DNA from: Blastobasis lacticolella
Lineage: Eukaryota; Arthropoda; Insecta; Lepidoptera; Blastobasidae
NCBI GenBank assembly: GCA_905147135.1
Contig: LR990061.1
Span: forward strand, 62,001 to 126,000
Reading direction: 5' to 3'
DNA length: 64,000 nucleotides
In this document: positions 21,301 to 36,300 of the stretch, piece after piece
How positions within the stretch are numbered: position 1 is the stretch's first letter
How the letters are laid out: the number at the start of each line of letters is the position of its first letter
Made by a program: the position numbers and the translations under genes
Notes under the pieces: generated by a model
Database searches by the model: none
What the model saw: only the letters and a program-made list of their open reading frames with translations
What the model was told of the DNA's origin: nothing

Positions 21301-24300
21301 CGCACCTGCGGTTCTGTTTTTTGTTGCATTCAACATAAATGCATGAATCGTAGATGTTATGGGCGACAGTTACCGCTCATGTAAAAAAAAAAACTTTCCC
21401 TGATTTTCGTAAATACACAACTCTCACTCATTCATTATGGCTCATTCACGGCGCAATGTTGACTCACGAGCTTGTATAGCTGTAGTTGTTATTAGTATAC
21501 TAATAGCAATCGTCAACTGCTCTGAGCGGGGTCGTGTGATTAGGATCGCGGCACGAAACGCCGCTCTAAAGCTCGATGGCCTTCTAGTGCAGACTGCAGT
21601 GACAGATTATTTTAGCTCGGCTCGTTTATTAGTGTTGTATGCGTGTTGTATGGTGCCTTGTAAAGTGACATGTGGTACCACGACTTGTGGGTGTCGTATT
21701 ATGTGACGAATTCGTGGACTAGGAAATGCGGACCACTGTTTTCTGTAGTGTATTATTGACAAAGTTCTCCATGAATAAATTTGTTGATGATTAAATACTG
21801 ACTGATCTTTTGTTGATGATCTACAAAGTTCGTCAAAGTCCAGGCACACGATGATAAAGCTCCTTAAAGTTATGTAACACACGGTAGAGTTTGTTAAAGA
21901 TACATAGAGTGCCACAAAATTATCTGAACCGGTAACGGCGTCGCTGTTGTTGACAACAAACTGACATTTCAAAATGGTCACCTGGTCAGCTAAGTTTGTA
22001 TCACTCTAGTATTATATTTGTTTCATGCAATGCAAAAACATTCACAAATAAATCAACTTTATCGGGTTTATTTGGTATCGTCTTTTAAAGTTCTACTGCT
22101 ACTAAAACGTTTTTTTATGTTATACTATACGGCAGGCAGAGAGGTAAGCGGGCGCCCTGATGGAAAGTTGTCACCGCGTTGTCCACCTCTTCTTCTTATC
22201 GAGTCGATGGACTTAACTTTCCTTTACACTTTGTTCGTCCAGTATTCGCGACGCATACAGCATTTGGACTGGCTTTGAACCTCCAAAGAGACCACTTGAA
22301 CGGCCCCACGTCTTAGCCGAAATTCATCATAGACTTCTCCAAACTCAGCACACCTTACCTTCATCGGCAACCGCTGTAAACTAAGCGTATTTCCATCCAT
22401 TCAGTCCTCAAAGCCGGGATACAAGATCTAGAAGCTGCGCGCGCGCAGCATCGTGCCCCCGTTAGCCGCATTCCGGCGCGAGTGGGTCACCGAAACGGTA
22501 CCCGCACCGGTGCGCGCCGCATGAGGGGATCAACGGATTGTCAGAGGATTAGCTGGTAGCCTTGTGAATCCATCTATACTATCCAAATATCATACGAAAC
22601 TTTAAACTTTATCAAAATCTATTCGGCGGTTTAGGCGTAAAAACGTATCAGACATGCAGAGTGATACTTTTTCATCTGTACTTGTGAGGCACCATGGCTC
22701 GCGGGGATGCCCTGGAGGAGGTTCTTTATCTGTAAATATAGGTTTAGGGTTAAGTTTGTATGTTGTTTATGTAAAATTAAATTAAACTTTCCAATTTAAA
22801 AATTCTCACATCTATAGAAAACTACATTCTCAAGGTGTAACATAGCCTCTAGTTTTTCTCGAAATTCAATTTGGTTTCTACGAGAACTGGTCCGGAACGC
22901 AGGAACCGAATTATACACGGGCGAAGTAGCGGGCAAAAAAGCTAGTATAAAATAAACTCATGTAACATTAATAGTAGACTAGTTTGAACGATAATTATGC
23001 TGTCTGCGCCTTTGTTGTGGCGCTGAATTTTTTGATCTAGTAATTTTCTTACGAACTAACTTTTTTGCCCCCTACTTCGACCGCGTAAAATTAGCTTACT
23101 AACTTCCTAACCCGTACCCGTGGAAACCACATTGAATTTCGGCGAGAACCACATGTTACTATATATGTTACTCGGTGTTGAAATGGCTTTCCATGCGTGA
23201 AAGAATTATTAAAATCGGTTAAGTAGGTTTTGAGTTTATCTATTATAAACAAACGCGAATTCGTCCGCGTAAAATTAACTTACTACATTCCGGACCCGTT
23301 CCCATGGGAGCCGCATTTAATTTAGGGGAAAACTATAGCCTATGTTTCTCATTGGTTAAATAATTTTTTATTGGTGAAAGAATTATTTAAATTGGTTACT
23401 TAAATAGATTTTTAGTTTATCCATTAAAACAAACAATAAATATTTTCTCTTTATAATATAAGTATAGATGCGAAAGTATCACTCTATTTGCATGTCTGTC
23501 ACGTTTTCATGCCACTGAGTAGTTTTTGATAGATTTTGGAGTTTGGTTCGTTAGGTTGCCTCCTAATACCGTTGGCGAAGCAAGGTTCACCACCAAGGTT
23601 GGTCTTCCGCTCGGGATCCGGAGACTGGTTCAACAGTCTAGGGCTCCGTGAAGGCTTGGCTAGGAGATTTAAGTTAACCTGGAGTAGTACATAGGCTACT
23701 TTATTCGAATCTGAATTAACCATATTTTAAACGGACGAAGTCGTGGGCTAGAATAGTATAAAAATAAAGTCACAAATAATTAAAAGTTCATTTGTTCACT
23801 TTGTTATTTAGTCAGGGGGTTTCAGTAGGCTGTTTAATAATTGATATAGTTGGTACGCCAATGAAACACCGACGCGGATTACCTGCTATTTACAAATAAA
23901 AAAATTATAATTAATGGTTATTGGATGATGATGATGATGATGAGGATTACAACATACGTAATACATTCGAGGTCAAAACGTTTCGAGTCTATTTCTTGCT
24001 CCGAAATCCCTATAATTTTCAACGCAATCGTTAAGAGGCAATTCCGAGAAACGAATTAGAAGCACTATATTAAATGTGTTTTTATTTGCCATTTTAATAT
24101 AGTCCATTGAAAAAGCTAATGCATGCCATGAGTGGCATGCATGATTCGGTGATGTTGAGCCATGATTCAGCATCAAATAAGCTTGATCCTGCCCATTGTA
24201 CCCCACCACGGTCAGTTTGGCTTGACAAGCCTATTTTTGTCATGTCACTTGTCATGCCGCTTGACAAGAGTGGCCAGCATAATATATTATTTGTTTAAAT

Positions 24301-27300
24301 ATCACGAGTTACCCTGAAACAGTAAAGTGGAAACAAGAGATTATATATTGCTTCTTGATTGTAAAGCCGGCCAGTGGAGAGTCGGCGCTGCCACCACTTT
24401 CTAATCTAATGCAAATAATAGTAAACAGTTACAAACTCATAATTTGGCATTGTTTATACGGATATTAAGGGCACACGGTACTCTGTAACATTCTTTCTCG
24501 CTCAACATAAACGAATTAAAAACACATTACACTTACCGACACAAAAACCCGTCACTCATTAATTTTCTATAATTACGCTCATAAATTTCTGGCGTTACAA
24601 ATCAGTCTGTAACTTCATGAACATTTAATTGATTTTAATGGGGTTTTTACAGTTTGATAGCTTTGAAAAATTATCGTCTGACGTAAAGCTATCGTATTGT
24701 AGAAATTAATTAACTACAGAGATAACCGCGAGTGTATTTCCGTAGTATATCCTGCATCAAGATTTATTTGAGTCTGTGCTCATAAAATTAATTTTATAGA
24801 ACATTTATAGATTTTTTGTTTGTAATCGTTAAATTGAAACTAAACCAATTCTTACTGTTGGTTTTTGTATGTCTAGAGACATAAAGTCTTTAAGTGACTA
24901 GGATATTATTACTCTACACTATGTACAGCTCGGCGGGAGCGGAAAGTAGTCTTGTAAAGTCCACATGGCCTAAGGTGTGAGGAAACCTATTATTTATTCG
25001 TAAAATTCATCGTGCAAAGCCCACAATTGTGATAGCATACTCTCATAGTACACCTATGCTCTCAGTAGGCACTCAAAAGGTTGCGCAACTCCCATGTTTG
25101 CACAATGTAGGTGATAGCTGCATGCGAGTCTCGCGATGACGTAACACGACGCGGCGTGTTCGCAAAGCCCTAGAGATGCATCAAAGGAAGCTTAAATGGC
25201 GGTATCTACGTCAAATGCAGTCAAAAGCTAAGATAGCAAGGTAATTGAAATGCGTTTCCTTCCACGACGTGACTGGATTCGGTTCAAATTGTGGTGGCGA
25301 TAAAATTAAGATGAGCTTAGGTGCTTATATGAAATCTGAACCGTACCTACTTTTATGTTTTACCGCTTTTCATGAGATGGGCTCATTCGTTATTCAGATA
25401 TACTATGCATTTCCATGTACTTTCACGCGGGGTATAACAGTGCGCTGCGTTTTACACTCTATTCTTGTCCTCCGACAAAAGTTCACGTCAGACAAGATGA
25501 CTAACCTGGAAAATTACTTACCTCGACAAGATTTGGAACAAAGACGACGGTCCTGAAATTGACTTTTCAATTAAATTACTTGCCTCGCTTATAAGAAAGC
25601 TTACTATTACCCAAAGGCAATAGAAATAGCTATGCTCGGAGTCTCATTGCGCGATCGAATCAGAAATGATGCGATCCGCAAGCGAACCAAGGTCATCGAC
25701 ATAGCTCTAAAGATTGCCAGACTGAAGTGGCAGCCGATGGGGCAGTAAAGTTCTCGAGTGGCGAGTACCGGAAGACGAAGCGTGGGTAGACCTCCCACAA
25801 GGTGGACCGACAACCTGGGGGAGGGCTATGCACAGCAGTGCGCGTCTTCTGACTGATATGATGATGATGTTGATGACATAATATATCATAGGACCACGAA
25901 ACAAAATCGGATTTTGCATCAGATAACTTCTGATATCCCTTGTGTTACTGATGTCCATAGGCGGCGCCACTTTCCACCAAATGGCCCGCCTGTTTGTCTG
26001 TCGTATAACATACAATACAAGTTGTGTAACGTCACACCATACACTACACATCTAACGAGATAAGTCGATGAACAAAGGGTCCGCGGCGGGTGAAAGTGCG
26101 CGGCCGCTCCACTTAGCGTGGCCGCGGCGGCATAGGGACCGCGCGGATACCATATTCACTACTATTAGGTTCTTACCTATGAAGTTGGCGTTTTGTATGC
26201 CCAAAATGGCAGAATTAATACAAGCAATTTTTCATTATCTTGGAAGTCGTGAGACCTTTGAAATCAGACAACATCAAGCTAACTGGCCACAGTGTTTCCT
26301 TTGGACTATGACATGGGATCGTTCAAGAGGTATATTAGAGGTCTCTTCAGAGGCGGGCAACGCATTAGTGACTCCCCTGGTGTTGCTGATGTCCATAGGC
26401 GGCGGTGACCACTTTCCATCAGGTGGCCCGCTTGCCTGTTTGTCTGCCGTATAACATAATAAAAAAAAACTGGTGCATATGTTGAGCATATTTTTTTTCA
26501 ATTTCATAATATGCTTTTGAAGCATTACATTTTGTATGTTATTAAAAATATTTAAGCAACCCAATATATAAGCAATTACTCGACACCGTGGATGTCTAAA
26601 ACTTGATAGAAGAATTTGTGGGGTTTCCGAGAAGGCCGTGTTCTAAACAACATACACGAATGGAACGCGTTGCCTGCGAGTGTGTTCCCTGATAATTATA
26701 ATCTGGACGCCTTTAAGGCTAAAGTGAATACGCTGATCCTAGACAGGCATGCTCCATCGGCCGCATATGGTGGGCATAATTAATGTTATTCAAAACATGG
26801 TAAATGTTATTGAAGAAGACCCCGAAATTATGCTTATCTTAATTAATTACCTTAACCAGGCATCTTCCAACATTTTCCTCCAACTATAAAAGCTTGAAAC
26901 GTACTTAGGTGAGTCAGAGGTTTTGTCATCATTTCCGAGAACCAATATTTATTTGAAACACGATATCCTAATTTTAGTTGTCGTTAAAAATTTGTGAAAT
27001 AGTAAATATCAATAAGTGCGCGGATCCCCGCGGCGGCCAGCTGCCAGCTGCGGCTGACTCAGCGCGGGTCGGGTTGCACCCGCGCTGTTTGTTTAGATCA
27101 AGCCGTTTTAGCCTATATTATATACTCACAATTTATTTGGAGATATTAATAATAGATTTCGAAAAAAAAGTATGTCTATAAAATGCTTCGTTTATTTATT
27201 GCATTCGTATGTCAAATATACATGAGAAATAACTTTTATAAAATGCTTCATAAAGTTACAAGTTACACGTGTATGAAAATGCACGTGTTACTTTGTAACT

Positions 27301-30300
27301 TTCTCCGTCCGTTCTGCCTCTATATCCAGATATAATTTTATACCCAAAGCACTTTTTATGATAAAAATATAGCATCTCACTAAGTAGTTAGCTTAATGTC
27401 TGATTATACCTACGTTTATTGAAATCGAATTACCTTTTTTCAAGAAACTGATAATTTTGCTTGGTAAAAAATTACACCTGTCCGACAATTTCTATTTTCT
27501 TATCTGTTGTTTAGCGCAGTCTGCGGCGGAACGTTATCGCGTGGTCATGTAGAGAGTATTAGCACCTACTCCCTCCTACCTCCTCCGCCCAAGCCAGGCT
27601 AGAGGTAAACTAGTCAGGACCTCCGCCCTCCGTAGATTAGAATAGGGGCAGTTTTCAGTTGTGTTCTCTCAATACTGAAATTTGCAGCCTGGTCATCAGC
27701 GCGAAGTACAAGTATAGTCCCATTTTGATTCAATCATTTAACTTGTAAGATAATATTTGATGTGAAGACATTCTACTCCATTCATTTAAGGGGCTTTTCC
27801 GGGACGCCCAAGGAGTAGGATTGTTTTAAGAAAAATATTACTCCTATGAACCTACCGGCTCTTGTGTTGTACGGTCTCCCGACGATGCATAAAAACATCG
27901 TTCCCGTCCGTCCCGTTGTTTCGTATATAGGTTGTCCATGGCATTTAAAGTAGGTTGATGTCAGATGCGAGAGTAAACGGCTTTCGCGAGGACGCCGTAG
28001 ACCGGGTGAAGCCGGGATTGAAGTATTTTATATTAGGATGACTTCGCTAATGTGTAGGATGCTCAAGTCCAACAGTGGAATTGTTGTAACAAGATGTAGG
28101 TGACATACACTTGTATTCAGAAACGTTTTCACAGTGCTCGCGAACGCACAGGCTTCCAATTCACAATACTTGAATTGCAATCGGCACAAAGCGTCAATAA
28201 AAATGAATAATATTGACTGATCATAGAGCTGTATTGAACGCTGGGGGTTTACTTAGCAGACGAACACTGTGAGAACGGGTTACGGCGGGTTACTTGCGCG
28301 CAGTCGTAAAGCTGCGCGGGAGCGGCCCCGACACCCGACACCCGATACCACTGCTAATTACCCCCATCTCTCATAATTACGCACTATTAATGGACCACCC
28401 GCCGCACCATGACATCATCTGTCGGTAAATAAATCTCCAAACGAGATTCTTATTCATTCGATGACTCCCAGTCTTGACACGGTAATAGGAATTAAATGGT
28501 AGCTGGTTTATTTATTAGGTCGTAGTGCATAATAAGTGGGGTTTGAATATGCAAAATGCTTGTTGAGTTGCGGGTTTCGCGAGGCTTATAACAAATACTG
28601 CAATTTTAGTTGATCAATAATTTAATTTATCTTGGTATCAATGTCCCGCTTGTTCTCTGGTAGGTAGGGCCCGGGGTCCGCCTTATCTGTGTCAGGTAAT
28701 TACAGTAGAACCTGACCTTCGTGACAGGGGAACCTGATTGGTTACGTATGCAGTCACCAAACGTGCAGATTTCCTCACGATATTTTCTTACACTGTAAGA
28801 TCATCGGTTAGTATTCAAGCAATGCAGGGTTGCTCTCATAAGTGCATTGCCAACATAAAATGCATATACCTGTGCTGATGTTGGTGTGTTCCAACCTACA
28901 TAACTCAGAAAAAGTATATGGTATATGGCCCTGTCCTGGCACCACATAATGTGGATGCAGTATACTGGCTAGAAGCTTGGACAGGTTACGGGGACTTTAT
29001 GTAGAGCTGCGCTACTATGGATCTCTACAACTTTCTCAATCAACAGAAAAATATTCCCCAGCGAAAGCAAACCCAAGTGTTGTCCATTTCTGGAAATCGC
29101 CAGCAGATAGCAACAGGAAAAATTAAATAAAAGAGAATAAACAGGAACTACGGAATGAACTCTTCACTCGTCTATCAATTTATTTCGCTTATTTTATTTT
29201 TTTAGCACTTATAGTGCAGTATTTTTTGGTATCGGTATTTATTGTTCTTATTTTTGGATCTTATAGTCGTTTTTGATTATGCTCTACGTTGTTGTACAGA
29301 AAAACATGGATAAGTTACAATAAACTTAGCATATAAATTATTATCGGAAGTTTCCCAGTTACTACATTACGAAAAAAAAGATGCATCCAATTCGATTATG
29401 ACTGACCGAGTTAGCCCGGACGGAATCGCAGCGATACTGTAACGAATTATGTTTTGTAATAGAACATTTATTTCTAATTATGAGCATTTTCATAACGCAA
29501 ATCAAACAGATTTGCGTTATGAAAATGCTAAAAATATATTTGCGATTTTGTAAGAAGTACAAAATTAGGCCACTGTTACGTTGCGTATTTTTTAAATAGT
29601 ATCTTTTAGTACTTTAAGTTGGTTTATTGAATCTTCTTGCTTCGTCACCATCTTGTTGGCAGGCATTTAGAGCGTCTTTCTGGGTATTCATCGTAATCAT
29701 ACCATATTTTAATAATTATGAAACAATTAAAAATAGCAAATGAAGTAATAAAATCTTTGATTTTATTATGAATCATTAATGTTATTTTAGTTTATTTCAG
29801 ATATTGTGTTCGAACAAAGTCTATAAGCTTACAAGTTAATTGGTATTCCAATTTGTGGTACGCTACAAAGAAACGTGCGCGCGTTGATGTCTTTTGTACT
29901 GCAGCTTTTTACACCGATATGTAGCTATACTAAACACCGCGCGCGGAGAATTTGTAACCATTGTACAAATAGCATGGTACAATAGAATAGTTAGCAATTA
30001 AGACACGGATCCTGGTATAGCGGTGTCGCCGTGTAGCACCCGCGATACCGCGGTGAAGTACGTCATGTCTAAGGGAACAAATATGGCACGGTTTGCTATA
30101 AATTATCGTCATAATTCTAGCGTCTATCCTGGCATATACCAGGATCCACGGTTCTTCCTCCGCTTCGTCCGGTCTTCAGCATCCTTCCGTCGTAAGCTCG
30201 CGCATCGCTTCCTGGGCGTGCTTTGGCATCTGTTTCTTGAACCGGCAGACGAGGTTTCCTAGAAACTGGTGTCGAAATACATTAGTAAAATATAGTAAAC

Positions 30301-33300
30301 ATTTCAGTCTCAGTGACGTTACTCACCGCTGTGTGACGGCCCATATGATGGCATCCGCTGTCCTAGGAAATCGTGGCAGCGTCCGTGGCGGCCATGTTGG
30401 CATTCCACCGCCGTAGATGTCAGTCCGTCCCGGCGGGAGGACTTTCCCGCGCTCTCGCTTTCGAGAAGATACTAAGTGAACGAAGATACGAAGTGTAGGA
30501 CATTGAACTGTTATCGGATTCCTATTATAAGACGTTTTTTAACCGCCGACGAAAAATGGGGGGTGGTATAAGTTTTACGTGTTTATCTGTGTATTTGTGT
30601 GGGCGTGTTTGTGTGCAGGTGTGCATCTATTTGTGGTATCGTAGCTTCTGAATGGATGGACCGATTTTGATACGGTTTTCATTATTTTAGAAAGTTTATT
30701 CGAGACGGTTTTTAACATGGTTTCATATAAATCTGTTTGATAGATAGAAAATATTTCAAACTAAGTAAATGTAAACTTGGTCGCGAGTTTTCTCACGTTT
30801 CTGACGGTCGGTTGCATGAATTACCTATTTATGCTATTCAGTGACAAAGAGCAGACAGCCTACCTGATGGCAAGCGATAACTGTCGCCTACAATATCTAC
30901 TAACTTCCTGTCTGCTGTCAGTTCTGCGAGCTGTATATTGAATATTATTAACCTACCTTAAGTCATAGATGAAGGCACATATTCCGTTCACGTACAGAGT
31001 ATCGCGCCGTGTGACGTCATCTGACGTGAAACTGGTGCATCTCCGTGCGCGGCCGTAGAGATGGGTAACGTTTCGATGCCAACGTAGTTTAGTGCGTCGT
31101 ATGAGTTAACTCACTTCATAGAACTAATTTGGCACACAGAGAGATTCAAACGTTATTTACGGGTTTCGTTTTTGTGTTCTTTTTTAACGTCACACTCTTA
31201 TCAGAGTATTGATGGTCTCGGCTGTGTTGTATACGTTTCGTTTATTACACAGCCTAGACCGCATGTGGCATTTGCGATCAGTTGAAAATATTATTAGAAT
31301 GTTATTAGAGGCACCTAGAGGCCGCTGACTATTATCATCGAATCGAAAGTCATCCTCGAGATCTTTTACCTTCAACCTATATACGTTATTCACTACTATA
31401 CCCCTCGAAGAGTTACATTCTGAAAGAGTGAGCTACTTACCCAATTGATGCTTGGAATGTTGTTATGTTTCCTATCTCTAGTGCAACATCCCCCCTCCCC
31501 CCGCCCGCCGCAATGAAAGTGGTCCAACCGCGCCATTTTCACGCGCAATTAATTACAATTAGTGCATAGAGTTTACGATTTGTTTACTAATCACATACAA
31601 TTGCAACTTTTGTTGGTAAAGACGGTGTAATGTTTCGTCATCATACGACTGTAATCACTGTCGTAGCGCTTATCAGAAATCTTGCTGAGATAAGATCTAC
31701 TATGCTGGCTTAGTGTGTTTTCGGATTTTAGGCACTACTTAGACATAGACAGTATTTTATCCGGATCTACTTCTAATTTGTTCAAAGAATCATCATAATC
31801 CGAGCGGTCAATTACGGCTTCTGTCAGGCCCCGAAACGTGGCATACTAACAACATATCTGACAAAGACACCATTAGACCCCATACAAAACTTGCATATAC
31901 GTAGTAACTTTTCTACAACCAACTAGCGATTATAAAATGTATTACTTACATTGAAAATAAAATTCGTACCGAATTGACCAATCAGTCGACCATAAAAATA
32001 TATTTACCTATATTATGACGATTTGTTAATAATAATATAAACTACCTATAATATCGCAGCGTTATAGTACTTTCCAAACATTTACCATTCGAAGCGAATT
32101 TCCATCAATTACGGTCCGTTTTCACTGAGAGCGTTTCGTGAGTGCCGCGGCGAGCTCAGCTGCGGTCCACCGTAACCTATATATCATGGCGATCAAATGG
32201 ACTTTCAAATAAAATAAAAAGCGGATCAAAATCGAGCTACAATAACGTAATCAAACGATTGCATCTAGCTTTTGATCTCATTCAATATATATAAACTTAT
32301 AGCAAAACTTAATCACTGAGTTATGTTCATAAGTCTGAGGGAGGGAAATGAGGGAAAACATCGTGAGGAAACCTAGACATTCAGCCGACTCGATCGGCCA
32401 CCTACCCTACACCTCTCTTCTGTCGCCAGGAGTAAGTAAGCTATATCGCCAAGAACATTTCATGTAAAATTGGTTGGCTAAGCCTCGCAAGCTCATAACA
32501 GTTTCACTGTGGAAAGGGCCACAGGGACTACAAAGTCTAACTCTATAAACCCAACAATTTAGTCATAAAGTATGGCTAGGCCGTACACGTACGACACTTT
32601 GTTCTCGTCATATGAAACCTCACAAAAATAGACAAATACCCTATCCATGCCCCTGCGAACGCAATACCATTCAACAGTATCTCTATAACTCATTATCTTG
32701 AACAATATCCCGGTTGTGCTCTCGCGCGCGAGATTCAGGGATCCGCCTTGACCATGATCCAGGATTCGGCAGATCAGGTAATTACAGTGGAGCGACTGTC
32801 ATCTTACCTCTGTGACCCTTTTAACAGAGGAAACTGTCAAGTTTGGTTCATAGTAACAAATTCAACCGCCTTAATGTACAGGTTACTCACGATGTTTTCC
32901 CTCACCGTAGAATCATCGGTTACTGTTCAATCTCTCATTGTGTTCATTCAATCAATATCTCTATAACTGTATCGGCATAATGCACTGCCACCAACGCTCC
33001 TAAGTGGTTTGTTTATCTAGTGAAAGTAAGCTGTGAGATGCGTCGAGATTGTTCGGGCCCGCGTGGGCAGTACCTACGATCACCTTCGCCGGTTACTTAT
33101 TGCATTATTAAAAGTAATACTTGTTTGCTTTGTACTACTCAAGCAAGTGCTAGCTACCATCTATAACGTTTATTTTTATTTACAACCTAAAACCCCAATC
33201 AAAATGGCCAATGGCCAACCGAAATTCTGGTCGAAAATTTAATTTTCACGGCTAAGTTAGCCGATTTTCTGGTCGAAAACATTTATATAAACGTATAGCC

Positions 33301-36300
33301 GTTAGTCAGTCTTTAGAATTAATGCTATTTTATTAGATACCACTACAATGACTACATGCTTCTCAACTTAGAATTGTTTCGTATGATTACGATCATACGA
33401 AACAATTCTAAGTTGAGAAGCATGTAGGTAGGTACATGTACCTATGGTTTTAGTGGTTTGAATATATTACGTGCAATTTTTTCCATAAAACTTTGTTCGG
33501 GGCCAAATTACCGATCTAAATAGTGATACGATATCATTAACGTTGAAAAACCGCACCGCAACGCTTCCGGCGAGATATGAATGTAACCAGATCGGATGCT
33601 GTATAATTACAGCTGTTCCTACATTGCACGTTAATTACTGCGTACTTCGATTACTGGTAGGCTTACCAGATCCCTGTAATTTGTCTAGTCTGCAGGTATG
33701 TTGATTAAGTTTACCATGCAAATTTGCAGCGTAGACGGGTGGTTTAGCTGCTTATAAAGAACTTGAAGTTTATTTAAAATTGTGTAATGTATCAATATTG
33801 TACAAACAGTGTTAATCACTAGTGAGGTTTATCATCATCACCATACTGGCGTTAAAAGCGAAACCAAGTACTCTGGTGCAGTGAGATTTGCGTTCATAAT
33901 ATACCTCCTCCTGATATACCTCGTGCAGTCTACGAGAAACGTTGACCTCTATATTATCGGAGTAGGTACACATTTGACGGATGATAAAGCGTATCAAGAT
34001 CAAGTTACACACTCGTACTTTCTCGGCGAGTGTCCCCGCGGACGACGCGGCCACTTTCGCGCCCCACGACCAGTTTTTTGCTCACACGCACTTCCCATTC
34101 TGAGATGCAATCGCCACTAGAAATACCGGTACGTAATAGACCATTAAATTAACAGTAATCCTTATGTAATACTATTTAGTCTTGCACTCGAAAGCGATTA
34201 ATTCGGACTTTCAGAATCGTTTTTACCGATTACTAGAAACAGATTCGAGTAATTCGGACTATTCGGATCTAATAGTTGGCCGGTAACTTTGGCTGGAAGT
34301 GAATTTCGAAGAAATCGATTGATAGCATACCGATCGTAAGCGGGAGGAATCCGCGGTATTCTGTTTTAATATGGAGATCCAATCGTTGCGCTTCATTAAC
34401 GGCGTATTACAGTTTTATGCTTTGTAACTCATTATTAATTTAAAACTGATACAATTTCCTGTTTGTTTCTTGCTTTTAAATAGTTGTATTTAATTTCTCA
34501 AACTCTCTGTACTCTGACAATAAAATAACAATGTATCTATAACAAAAACTATGCGAAAAACCTAATTACCTAATGAGAAATAGACAAAACAAATTACATA
34601 AAAACAGCAAAATAAATAGAAAAATATAATCCGAAACTCCTTGCGGGAGTGTACCCAGGATGCTGGCGGCGTCACCTCTTTGAATGGCTAGACTTTGTAC
34701 TCCAAGGTGTAGGGTAAAAAAAACTGCAAATCGCGGTAGAAGCTAGCCGTTTGGCGTACGTGTACCGACTAGATGCCAAACAATGATTTTGACTCGTAGT
34801 TCGGAGTGATGATATCATCAAATAAATAAAAAATCATCTTGGCGGGGATGTCCCGGTTACGCTCTCGCAGACGAGGGCCCGGGGTCCTCCGTAACCATAA
34901 TACAAGATTTGGAAGTTCAGGTAATTACAGTAAAGCGACTGCCATCTGACCTCCGTGACAGGGGATTCACCAGATTGTATCATAATTACACACGCCTGAA
35001 TGTGCAGGTTTCATCACGATGTTTTCCCTCACCGTGGGAGCAACACCGTGTTCAATTAATGTACAACACTCAGAAAAGAGTCATTGGTACATGGCGGCAC
35101 CGGGGTTGAAACCCAGTACCTTGTGGTACGAATCGGATCCTCTTAACCACTAGAACACCGACGCTCCTCTATGGAAGCCTTCAATACTGGGGGTATCATT
35201 GGGGGTTCAACTAATTAGTTGGCTCCCCGACCTTACAATAGTCCATATGACAATATGGATTAAGAGGTCAGCTAATTAGTGGTATCACTGTACTACTAGC
35301 CGTGTGGTGTTCGGCAGAGTAGAATAGCACCAACCCCTTACACTCGTGGGTGTCGTACAAGGCGACTAATGTTTTCGAGTCAAAAGCTCTAGAGTTTCCG
35401 CAGAGTGGAAAATAGGTAGCAGCGTATTCCATTATTGAGTTTATAATACTGCGATCTCCAACCCGCCTGCCAAGCGTGGAGATTATGGCTATAACCTCCC
35501 CTTTGGTGGGAGATTCCCTAAGACCTGAGGTGGACTGTTATGGGCTGTGATGATGATGATATCCATCCATCTTTATAAGCCCATGTTGTTGACTTGCCTG
35601 TGTATCAAGCGGTTCTTTACACAAAGGTTGCCTGGTAGAGATCGCTTACAGCGATAAGGCCGCCTTTGCCCACAACTAGTTATGGTTTTTTGTCGGAACT
35701 TTTCAATGTAATTATTCTTGTGTGAGCAATAAATAATTTATCTATCTATCTATCTATCTATGATGACTACAAGCTACAATAGTATTAAACCCAAATATTT
35801 TCGTCCACAGTGTCATCACTGGCCCTAACGACCGCGGCGGGCGTTACGGGGTCTGGCGCGTTCGGCGCCTACCACGGGTTGGCGGTGGGCGCGCTCAGCG
35901 AGCTGCACCACGGCGTCCGCGGGAGTGTGTACGCGGTGGACGCGCGCACCTTGTATCTTAAGGACTTCCACTATGACGGCGAGGGGCCTGGTAAGTGATT
36001 TTTTGTTATTTGTGCGATTTTTTAAGCAGATTTGAGTGTAGTGTAACTTTATGTGACAAGGAAGGCGATGAATATGAATGTGGATGGATACTTCAGTAGA
36101 GGCTGACCTAAGAAAAGATGGATGGACTGTGCAATGAATTTTAAAATTTATTAAAACTTACATGGTCTTATTTTTAAAACTTACATATACTTGCTATACC
36201 TATTATGGGCACAAACGTGCCCGAGCATAACATAGCGAGCGATAATATAGCGAGCGAATCTTGTGTTAAAGAGTTAATAAGTGTTGTAGAAACATTTAAT

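Noticed and set aside
23973..24298. Opposed ORFs around 24100
   Set aside because: They cross a palindrome (ATGCATGCCA) and share no family motif.
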